Shown: positions 42,201-48,432 of the stretch, in pieces | Layout: each line of letters starts with the position of its first letter | How positions within the stretch are numbered: position 1 is the stretch's first letter | Assembly (NCBI RefSeq): GCF_002198665.1 | Contig: NZ_MWLM01000073.1 | Location: 13,129 to 61,560 of the forward strand | Direction: 5' to 3' | DNA from: Novosphingobium sp. B 225 | Lineage (GTDB): Bacteria; Pseudomonadota; Alphaproteobacteria; Sphingomonadales; Sphingomonadaceae | Length of the DNA: 48,432 nucleotides | Program-made: the position numbers and the translations under genes | Notes under the pieces: generated by a model | The model's input: the letters and a program-made list of their open reading frames with translations, nothing else | Told to the model about the DNA's origin: nothing | The model's database searches: none

Positions 42201-42563
42201 TCAGGCGGCAAGCCGCAGCTTGCCCGGCAGGTTCGCCAGCCGTTCGGGCATCAGGAAGCGTTCAAAGGTGCGGTGCAGGTGCTCCACCACCGGGGGATAG
42301 AGCGGGGCATCGAATTCGATCCCTGCCGAATGCCCCTTGATCCAGCGGATCACTCCGGTCTGGCCTTCCAGTCCTTCAGGGCGGACCACCACCATGTCGC
42401 CCACACCCAGGATCAACCCCAGGCTGTCGATTCGGCAGCCGTGCTCCGAAAGGTTGGAAATAACCACCCGATCAACAAAACCTGAGCGCGATCGGCACCG
42501 GGCTGGCAGGACCAGATGCAGGCGGTTCGATCGACGCAAAGCGCGGACATTATCGCGTTCCAT
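42201..42563 (-). CDS. PilZ domain protein
   Basis: The 120-aa protein has the c-di-GMP-binding features: RRSNRLHLVLPARCRSRSGF with an Arg-rich start, and VVISNLSEHGCRIDSLGL as the D/NxSxxG motif. The remainder forms the expected beta-barrel strands (VVVRPEGLEGQTGVIRWIKG) and a C-terminal helix. The ATG at 42563 is preferred over 42575 because GGAG lies six bases before it on the minus strand. It may act as a small c-di-GMP effector; its output is unknown. It is divergent from the acyl-CoA dehydrogenase genes. Confidence 0.8.
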   Translation of the reverse strand: MERDNVRALRRSNRLHLVLPARCRSRSGFVDRVVISNLSEHGCRIDSLGLILGVGDMVVVRPEGLEGQTGVIRWIKGHSAGIEFDAPLYPPVVEHLHRTFERFLMPERLANLPGKLRLAA

Positions 42564-42744
42564 GACAAGCTCCATCCCGGCGGGGCCTGCTTGCCGTAAC
42601 GGCAGCCCCGCATGTTCAGGATAACGGCAACAAGCCCTGTCGATTTAAGCCCCGGCAAAATGAGTCCCGCATTGCAACGCGCGCCTTGAAACGCGCGGAT
42701 TTCTGCGCCAGTCTGGCAGCAATCAAGCATTGGGAGTGATGCAA

Positions 42745-43941
42745 ATGGACATCGAATTCAGCCCGGAGGACCTGGCGTTCCGCGACGAAGTGCGCGCCTT
42801 CATCGCCGAAAACTACCCCAAGGAGCTGCGCGGCAAGCAGGATGAAGGGGATGAACTGAGCAAGGAGGACTTCCTGTCCTGGCACAAGGTTCTGGCCAAA
42901 AAGGGTTGGGTCGCTCCGGCCTGGCCGGTCGAATACGGCGGCACCGGCTGGACCGTGACCCAGCGTTTCATCTGGTCTGAAGAAACCGCGCGGGCGGACT
43001 GCATCCGCCTGATGCCGTTCGGCCTGACCATGGTCGGCCCGGTGATCTACACTTTCGGCACGCCCGAACAGAAGGCCCACTTCCTGCCCCGGATCCTGTC
43101 GGGCGAAGATTGGTGGTGTCAGGGTTACTCTGAACCCGGCGCCGGATCAGACCTTGCCAACCTGCGCACCCGTGCGGTGCGGGATGGCGATCACTATGTC
43201 ATCAACGGCCAAAAGACCTGGACCACCATGGCCCAGCACGCAGACTGGGGCTTCTTCCTGTGCCGCACCGATCCCGATGCCAAGGCGCAGGAAGGGATCA
43301 GCTTCATCCTGGTCGACATGAAGAGCCCGGGCATCGAAGTGCGCCCGATCATCACGCTGGGCGGCGAACACGAAGTCAACGAAGTGTTCCTGGAAGACGT
43401 GCGGGTGCCCGTGGCCAACCGCGTGTTTGAAGAGAACAAGGGCTGGACCTGCGCCAAGTTCCTGCTCGCCCACGAACGCGTCGGGATTGCCGGGGTCGCC
43501 GCCAGCAAACGCGGGATCGAACGCATCCGCCAGATCGCCGCGACCGAGCTCGACGGTGACAAGGCGCTGCTGGCCAATCCATTCTTCCGCCGCAAGGTGG
43601 CCGAACTGGAAATGGACCTGACCGCGCTGGAATTCACCGAACTGCGTACGCTGGCCGGTGAAGCTGCGGGCAAGGGTCCGGGGCCGGAAAGCTCGGCACT
43701 CAAGATCAAGGGCTCGGAAATCCAGCAGCGGCTGACCGAACTGACCCTGGAAATGGCCGGCCACTATGGCGCACCCTATTTCCGCGGGTTTGGCGAAGGT
43801 GACAATGAACACCCGATTGGCCCCGGTGCCTGGGCCAACCGCGCCGCACCAACCTATTTCAACGCCCGCAAGACCACGATTTACGGCGGTTCGAACGAAA
43901 TCCAGCGCAACATCATCGCCAAGATGGTGCTGGGGCTCTGA
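42745..43941 (+). CDS. Acyl-CoA dehydrogenase, large subunit type (pimeloyl-CoA dehydrogenase-like)
   Basis: The 398-aa flavoprotein begins MDIEFSPEDLAFRDEVRAFI, like the large subunit of heteromeric acyl-CoA dehydrogenases such as PimC. GYSEPGAGSDLANLRTRAV and QKTWTTMAQHADWGFFLCRT are FAD and substrate contacts; ITLGGEHEVNEVFLEDVRVP and KTTIYGGSNEIQRNIIAKMV are the late signatures. GGGAG at 42732-42736, eight bases before the ATG at 42745, decides the start over 42739. It is followed by its small-subunit partner after 35 bases; the substrate is unknown. Confidence 0.92.
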   Translation: MDIEFSPEDLAFRDEVRAFIAENYPKELRGKQDEGDELSKEDFLSWHKVLAKKGWVAPAWPVEYGGTGWTVTQRFIWSEETARADCIRLMPFGLTMVGPVIYTFGTPEQKAHFLPRILSGEDWWCQGYSEPGAGSDLANLRTRAVRDGDHYVINGQKTWTTMAQHADWGFFLCRTDPDAKAQEGISFILVDMKSPGIEVRPIITLGGEHEVNEVFLEDVRVPVANRVFEENKGWTCAKFLLAHERVGIAGVAASKRGIERIRQIAATELDGDKALLANPFFRRKVAELEMDLTALEFTELRTLAGEAAGKGPGPESSALKIKGSEIQQRLTELTLEMAGHYGAPYFRGFGEGDNEHPIGPGAWANRAAPTYFNARKTTIYGGSNEIQRNIIAKMVLGL

Positions 43942-43976
43942 GCTGACGCGCGAACCGACCACAAGGATTTGAACCA

Positions 43977-45107
43977 ATGGACCTGAGCTATACCGAAACG
44001 CAGGACATGCTGCGCGATACCCTCGCGCGGTTCCTGGCTGACACTTACGATTTTGAAACCCGCAAGAAGATGCTCGATCGCCCCGAAGGGCGCGATCCGG
44101 GCATCTGGCGCGCGCTTTCGGCCGAACTTGGCCTGACCGGCGCCAGCTTTGCCGAAGAGCATGGCGGCTTGGGCGGCGGCGCGATCGAGAACATGATCAT
44201 GATGGAGGAACTGGGCAAGGTCATCGCGATCGAACCCTGGCTGCAGACCGTGGTGATCGGCGGCGGCGCGCTGAAGGCGGTGGGCGGGGCCCATGCCGAT
44301 GCGCTGATCCCGCAGATCATCGGCGGCGATGCGGTGTTCGCCTTTGCCTATGCCGAGCCGCAGGGCCGCTATGACCTTGCCAACATTGCGACCAGCGCCA
44401 AGGGCGATGCCTCGGGCTACGTCCTCAATGGCCACAAGGCCGTGGTCTATGCCGCGCCCTGGGCTACGCACCTGCTGGTCACCGCCCGCACCGGCGGAGC
44501 GCGCGCTGATCGCGGCGGGGTGGAACTGTTCCTGGTCGAAGCGAACGCGAAGGGCATTACCCGCCGCGATTACCCGACTGTCGATGGTTTCCGTGCTTCC
44601 GAAATCTACTTCGAGAACGTCTCGGTCCCCGGCGATGCTCTGCTCCCCGGCGGGATTGACCTGATCGAAGCGCTGGTCGACGAAGCGACCATGGCACTGT
44701 GCGCCGAGGCGACCGGGGTGGCCCGCAAGCTGTTGGAAGGCACGGTCGAATATACCAAGCAGCGCAAGCAGTTCGGCCAGCCGATCGGCAAGTTCCAGGC
44801 GCTCCAGCACCGCATGGCTGACATGCTGGTGGAGGCTGAGCAGATCCAGTCGATGACCCTGATGGGCACCCTGCGGCTCGACCTGCCGACTGACCAGCGC
44901 AAGGCGGCGGTCAGCCTGGCCAAGGCCAAGGTCGCCCGCAGCATCAAGTTCGTCGGCCAGAGCGCGGTGCAGACCCATGGCGGGATCGGCATCACGATGG
45001 AGCTGGGCATCGGCCACTACTTCAAGCGCGCGACCATGATCGAGAGCCAGTTCGGCAGCGCCGATCACCACCTCGCCCGCTATGAGGCCCTGACCCTGCC
45101 TGCTTAA
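43977..45107 (+). CDS. Acyl-CoA dehydrogenase, small subunit type (PimD-like partner)
   Basis: The 376-aa protein begins MDLSYTETQDMLRDTLARFL and has the acyl-CoA dehydrogenase fold with FAEEHGGLGGGAIENMIMME, LLEGTVEYTKQRKQFGQPIG and QTHGGIGITMELGIGHYFKR. It differs enough from the upstream protein to be the second subunit of an alpha2beta2 enzyme, as in PimCD or steroid side-chain dehydrogenases. Which subunit carries the catalytic Glu cannot be decided by eye. Its stop shares TTAA with the convergent stop of the next gene. Confidence 0.9.
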   Translation: MDLSYTETQDMLRDTLARFLADTYDFETRKKMLDRPEGRDPGIWRALSAELGLTGASFAEEHGGLGGGAIENMIMMEELGKVIAIEPWLQTVVIGGGALKAVGGAHADALIPQIIGGDAVFAFAYAEPQGRYDLANIATSAKGDASGYVLNGHKAVVYAAPWATHLLVTARTGGARADRGGVELFLVEANAKGITRRDYPTVDGFRASEIYFENVSVPGDALLPGGIDLIEALVDEATMALCAEATGVARKLLEGTVEYTKQRKQFGQPIGKFQALQHRMADMLVEAEQIQSMTLMGTLRLDLPTDQRKAAVSLAKAKVARSIKFVGQSAVQTHGGIGITMELGIGHYFKRATMIESQFGSADHHLARYEALTLPA

Positions 45108-46645
45108 GCGGGGTCCGGCTCCTCCTCCTCCTCGCCACCCGGCAGGCGCGGCTGACCCTGGCCGCGCCAGGCCGGGTCGGCGGCGAGCTTGTCGAGCACC
45201 GCGCGGGCAGCCGCCGCCATCCGCCCGCCATGCGGCGCATAGGCCACCGGCATCAGGTTGAGCCGGGCGGCTTCCGCGCGGCCATCGCGCAATTGCTGCA
45301 GAGCCAGGTTCATCCGCAGCGCCAGGTCATAAGGCGCCAGCTCCGCCGCACGCTCCAGCCCTTGCACCGCCAGCGGACTGGGCACTTTGCGCTGTGCCTC
45401 GAATGATCGGTAGTAATAGATCAGCGGCAGCGGGTGATCGTTTTCGAGATGGTTGAGATCGACGAAGCTATCCCGCGCCGTCTTGTAATCCGCCGCCGCG
45501 CCGCTCTTTCCGGCCAGACGGAACCGGGTCAGGCCCTTTTGCACCAGCGCTTTTACCTGCCGGGGATCAAGCCTTAGCGCGGCATCTGCCGCAGCCAGGG
45601 CCGCATTGTCATTGCCCGCGTCATATTCTGCCTCAGCCAGCATCGCCTGGACCATCGCCTCGTCCGGATAGCGCGCGGCCAGCTGGCGCACCCCGGCCGC
45701 CACTTCCGCCACCTCGTCCCGGCCCAGCCCGTTGTGCTGACGCACCCGCAGCCCCATCCCCGCCGCCTCACCCGGCCCCAGCAGCCGCGCGGTAACCGCG
45801 CCGACCGGCAAGGCGCGGCCCTTGATCACGATCGTCGTAAAACGGTGCCGCACCGCGTATTTCTCCAGCTCCTTGTCCAGCACAGCCGGATCACCGAACA
45901 CGGCGCGGGCCGCATCGACTGACTTCTGGCCCGTGGTCAACGCATCGAAATAGGCGGTCAGCTGGCCTTTGCGGGGGCCGCCCATCACCAGATAGTGGTA
46001 GAACAACCAGCTGCGTGCATAGAACGAGGTCTTCCCCAGCGTCGGCGTGGCCGGATCGAACAGGGCAGCGGCGGGCACCGGTGGCATGTTCTGCAACTGA
46101 TGCAGCCGCAGCGGATTGGGCCGCCCGATGGTCATTCCGCCATCTTTCTCGAACCCGGCCGAAGCAAAGAATTCCGCGGCGCCTTCATTTGCCCAGTTCG
46201 GCATCGGAAAAGTGCTGCCGCTGATCAGGAAATGGTGGGCATATTCGTGCAGGAACGTCGCCAGTTCGCGGTCGGTATCGGCATTGCGGGCGCTCGACAG
46301 GTCGGGCACCACCGCCATGGTTGCCCCGGCGCGGGGGCGATAGAAGCCGCCGACGAATTTGGCCCTGGCCTTGTCCGAAATCAGGTTCTGCACCGCCTTG
46401 AAACTGCCCACGGCATAGACCGTGACCCGGTTCGACGGGCTGGGCACCGCGTTCTTCGCCCCCGTCACCAGCGCCAGCGCGGCGTGATAGCGTTCCAGAT
46501 TGGTGGCAAAGCGGACCAGTTCGGCCTCGCCCGCATCGGCATAGACCACGAAGTGATCGCTCGACGCCTCGCGCCAGTCGGCCCGGACCGGAGCCGCCCC
46601 CAGCGCGGCGAGCGAGACTGCGAATGCGAGCTTTTTCACCGCCAT
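45104..46645 (-). CDS. Secreted zincin-like peptidase (HExxH) with TPR-like repeats
   Basis: The 513-aa precursor has a signal peptide (FAVSLAALGAAPVRA, cut near residue 22). The zinc motif RELATFLHEYAHHFLISGST is at residues 127-146 with HEYAH at 133-137 and WANEGAAEFFAS supplying the downstream Glu. This is the gluzincin/DUF1570-like arrangement. The C-terminal half (about 320-480) has helical pairs resembling TPRs (AEAEYDAGNDNAALAAADAA, LRLDPRQVKALVQKG). It ends in an acidic tail EEEEEPDPA. Substrates are unknown. ATG 46645 is preferred over an upstream TTG. Confidence 0.78.
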   Translation of the reverse strand: MAVKKLAFAVSLAALGAAPVRADWREASSDHFVVYADAGEAELVRFATNLERYHAALALVTGAKNAVPSPSNRVTVYAVGSFKAVQNLISDKARAKFVGGFYRPRAGATMAVVPDLSSARNADTDRELATFLHEYAHHFLISGSTFPMPNWANEGAAEFFASAGFEKDGGMTIGRPNPLRLHQLQNMPPVPAAALFDPATPTLGKTSFYARSWLFYHYLVMGGPRKGQLTAYFDALTTGQKSVDAARAVFGDPAVLDKELEKYAVRHRFTTIVIKGRALPVGAVTARLLGPGEAAGMGLRVRQHNGLGRDEVAEVAAGVRQLAARYPDEAMVQAMLAEAEYDAGNDNAALAAADAALRLDPRQVKALVQKGLTRFRLAGKSGAAADYKTARDSFVDLNHLENDHPLPLIYYYRSFEAQRKVPSPLAVQGLERAAELAPYDLALRMNLALQQLRDGRAEAARLNLMPVAYAPHGGRMAAAARAVLDKLAADPAWRGQGQPRLPGGEEEEEPDPA

Positions 46646-46685
46646 TCCCAATGTTTACTCCGTCATTCCCGCCACACAAGCCCGC

Positions 46686-47459
46686 TCACGCGTTCCTTGC
46701 CATCAGCCCGCCATCGACCGGGATTGTCGCCCCGGTGATATAGCTTGCCGCCGGCAGGCACAGGCTCAAAGTCATGTGCGCCACTTCTTCCGGGCGGCCA
46801 TAGCGGCGCAGCGCGGTGCGGCGCTGGGCGAAAGTGGCCTTGTCACCTTCTGGCACATTCGCGGTCATCCCGGTCAGGATCGGGCCGGGGCAGATGCAGT
46901 TGACCGTGATCCCCTCTTTCCCCAGCTCCACCGCCATGGCGCGGGTCAGCCCGGTGACCCCGGCCTTGGCGGCAGAGTATGGACTGTCGCGATTGGTTGC
47001 CCCCAGCGCTTCGGTGCTGGCGATGTTGACGATCCGGGGCGAAGCAGACCGCCGCAGCCACGGCAGCGCCGCCCGCACCAGCCGCTGGTGCGCGGTCAGC
47101 AGCACCAGCACTGCCCGGTCCCACACCGCATCATAGCTGTCATCATCCAGCGGGCAGAACGCGCTGATCCCGGCGTTGTTGACCAGCGCGTCGATCCCGC
47201 CAAAGTGCCCCGCGACCTGCCCCACCACATCGCGGATCGCCGCGTGATCCCCCACGTCAAGCGCCCAGCCCCGCGCGCTCAGCCCTTGCGCGCGCAGCGC
47301 CGCCGCGATTTGCTCCACCGCTTCGCCCGACAGGTCGGTCAGGGCCACATTCGCGCCCTCGGCGGCGAAGACTTCGGCCGTCGCCCGCCCCATCCCGCTC
47401 GCCGCGCCGGTCACCAGCACTGTCAAGCCGCGCACCGATCGGCTCAGCCCCTGTTCCAT
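46686..47459 (-). CDS. Short-chain dehydrogenase/reductase
   Basis: The 257-aa protein has the classical SDR layout: [20 protein letters not shown] for NAD(P), [11 protein letters not shown], Ser148 in [11 protein letters not shown], Tyr161 and Lys165 in [20 protein letters not shown], and a C-terminal [13 protein letters not shown]. Asp42 after the second strand (VALTDLSG) favours NAD over NADP. The substrate is unknown. AGGAGAGGCAGG just before the ATG at 47459 fixes the start. The double GTGTCCA motif lies about 70 bases upstream. Confidence 0.92.
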   Translation of the reverse strand: MEQGLSRSVRGLTVLVTGAASGMGRATAEVFAAEGANVALTDLSGEAVEQIAAALRAQGLSARGWALDVGDHAAIRDVVGQVAGHFGGIDALVNNAGISAFCPLDDDSYDAVWDRAVLVLLTAHQRLVRAALPWLRRSASPRIVNIASTEALGATNRDSPYSAAKAGVTGLTRAMAVELGKEGITVNCICPGPILTGMTANVPEGDKATFAQRRTALRRYGRPEEVAHMTLSLCLPAASYITGATIPVDGGLMARNA

Positions 47460-48363
47460 CCTGCCTCTCCTTGCTGTTCTGGCCCGAACTGTGCGGCGCT
47501 TTGCCCGGCAGGTCCAGCGGTGGCACGACTGGACACTGTGGACACAGTCCTGAAGCGTGAATTGAATGGCGCCGCGCAGCGCCCGCCAAAGGCGCAGTGC
47601 GGCCATTTCCGGCGCTGCTGGCCCCGCCGCAGGCCCTGCGATCCCGGCGAGAAACCGTACGGCTCTTTACTTCATAACCCAGCACCGCCCGGTCCACTGC
47701 CGCCCACAGCGCCGCCTGATCCGGTTCGCCCTGCACCGGGTCGGGCCAATCCTCCAGCTCCTCCTCCGGTTCATCCTCCGGTTCATCCGCGCAGTGATCC
47801 AGCGCTTCGGCCACCTGCTCCGCGTTCAGCATCGCGCTGTCACGGGCCCAGACTTCGAGCCAGGCGCGCAGTTGCCCGTCGCGCTGTGCCTGTTTTGCCG
47901 CTTCGGCCGGATCGTCCACCGGCTCGTCCACTGGCGCGGGCGCGGGCGCGGGCACGGCGACCGGCACTGGCTCTGCCTCGGGCAGCCCCGCCAGCGCGGC
48001 CAACGCGGCATCGAACGCGCCCGCCTGCGCCGCAGCGGCCCCATCCGCCTCGCACAGCTGGTCAAGCCGCGCCAGGTGCGCCAGCAGCAGCCGCGTATCA
48101 AAGCGCCGCCGGGTTGCGATCTGCTCCCCGTGATAGAACACCGCTTCTTCCACCCCGTCCAGCGCGCGTTCCGCCAGCACCGCTTCCACATGCCGCCGCG
48201 CCAGAACCAGCGCCCCGCGCCACGCCAGATCGAACGCGCCATCGCGCCGCCGCGCCAGATAGACCCCCGAGCGCGACACCCCCACCCGCGCCGCCGCCAC
48301 CCGCACATTGCCGTGGCGCGACAGTTCATCAACAAAGCGGAGTTTGATGGCGGGCGTGAGCAC
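47257..48363 (-). CDS. Helix-turn-helix protein of unknown role; 3' end of the frame is doubtful
   Basis: The N-terminal region [20 protein letters not shown] followed by [20 protein letters not shown] is a helix-turn-helix of the kind found in small DNA-binding proteins and terminase small subunits; [20 protein letters not shown] is helical. A long Ala/Pro/Glu-rich part follows ([13 protein letters not shown]). The proposed start is GTG at 48363; the frame stays open to the right edge through a repeat and a start beyond the window is possible. After about residue 231 (47670) the sequence turns Arg/Gly-rich, passes the repeat motif and enters the SDR gene out of frame to 47257. Stops in both other frames occur at 47667-47674, so a one-base indel may have removed the original end. 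Confidence 0.5.
   Translation of the reverse strand: MLTPAIKLRFVDELSRHGNVRVAAARVGVSRSGVYLARRRDGAFDLAWRGALVLARRHVEAVLAERALDGVEEAVFYHGEQIATRRRFDTRLLLAHLARLDQLCEADGAAAAQAGAFDAALAALAGLPEAEPVPVAVPAPAPAPVDEPVDDPAEAAKQAQRDGQLRAWLEVWARDSAMLNAEQVAEALDHCADEPEDEPEEELEDWPDPVQGEPDQAALWAAVDRAVLGYEVKSRTVSRRDRRACGGASSAGNGRTAPLAGAARRHSIHASGLCPQCPVVPPLDLPGKAPHSSGQNSKERQDGTGAEPIGARLDSAGDRRGERDGAGDGRSLRRRGRECGPDRPVGRSGGANRGGAARARAERAGLGA
47527..47553 (-). repeat. Double GTGTCCA motif upstream of the SDR gene
   Basis: On the minus strand TTCAGGACTG is followed by TGTCCACAGTGTCCAGTC: two GTGTCCA units and GACTG/CAGTC arms. It matches the site at 28048-28075 except in the spacer and has the same orientation relative to the following gene. 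Confidence 0.6.
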
Positions 48364-48385
48364 GGGTTCAACCGAGAACGGCTGA

Positions 48386-48428
48386 AAAGCCCCCTCCTCT
48401 TCGCAGGAGGGGGTTGGGGGTGGTGGCG
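48386..48428. repeat. Palindromic repeat at the right edge
   Basis: AAAGCCCCCTCCTCTTCGCA followed by GGAGGGGGTTGGGGGTGGTGG is nearly identical to one end of the element at 5422-5566 read in the other direction. It lies just upstream of the proposed start of the helix-turn-helix gene. The rest of the element is probably beyond the window. Confidence 0.8.
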
Positions 48429-48432
48429 TCAA

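Noticed and set aside
42660..42720. Operator of CGCGCG repeats before the acyl-CoA dehydrogenase genes
   Set aside because: The inverted repeat is simple GC sequence that is expected by chance in this genome; no supporting promoter box spacing was found.
47460..47606. N-terminal extension of the SDR protein
   Set aside because: The strong ribosome-binding site and the family start are at 47459; upstream residues are the translated GTGTCCA repeat region.

Overview
The window looks like a chromosomal segment of a high-GC alphaproteobacterium, most likely of the order Sphingomonadales (Sphingomonadaceae or Erythrobacteraceae). The basis is the gene content and order: an aa3-type cytochrome c oxidase operon ending in DUF983-SURF1-thrC, a pyrE-pdxJ-acpS-lepB string, a serC-serA-hisZ-purA neighbourhood and an argH-lipoprotein-lysA operon. 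The genus cannot be fixed from the sequence alone. No phage, complete insertion sequence, CRISPR array or rRNA operon is visible; there is one tRNA (Val, anticodon TAC).

Layout. 1-9.6 kb (minus strand): cytochrome oxidase subunits ctaC and ctaD, a hairpin terminator, an epoxide-hydrolase-like gene flanked by two different palindromic repeats, then ctaB, a 44-aa membrane protein, ctaG, ctaE, DUF983, SURF1, thrC and a SAM methyltransferase cut by the left edge. 9.8-15.2 kb (plus): pyrE, pdxJ, acpS, lepB, an AI-2E-family membrane protein, a DUF3089 hydrolase and ruvX, tightly packed. 15.2-17.3 kb (minus): an unrecognised unit of a 48-aa peptide and two larger soluble proteins, one with a cupin-like His/Glu pattern. 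17.4-22.6 kb: two PaaI-type thioesterases, siroheme synthase N-domain protein, lysA, LptM-like lipoprotein, argH, a TlpA-type lipoprotein and tRNA-Val. 22.7-26.1 kb: a nitrobindin-like protein, a MarR-like regulator with its own promoter and operator candidate, and a large secreted protein of lower GC. 26.1-33.8 kb: L,D-transpeptidase, purA, a secreted esterase, hisZ, serA and serC, with many palindromic repeats between them and a probable structured leader in front of serC. 34-39 kb: extensin-like lipoprotein, a BrnA antitoxin next to a 5'-truncated BrnT, and the complete four-gene Anbu (proteasome-like) operon. 39-48 kb: secreted unknown protein, dimethylargininase, GlsB-type membrane protein, DUF3617 lipoprotein, PilZ protein, a two-subunit acyl-CoA dehydrogenase, an HExxH/TPR protein, an SDR dehydrogenase and a helix-turn-helix protein at the right edge.

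How it works together. Most of the window is housekeeping: terminal oxidase assembly (heme A precursor, copper insertion, subunits), pyrimidine, pyridoxal, serine, histidine, purine, lysine, arginine and threonine synthesis, protein secretion and envelope maintenance. The less ordinary parts are the peptide/cupin-like unit at 15.2-17.3 kb, the Anbu operon with its toxin-antitoxin remnant, and the density of palindromic repeats, at least one of which is read in frame inside a gene. Many genes overlap by 1 or 4 bases (TGATG, TAATG, ATGA, GTGA), which supports the operon assignments and several start choices.
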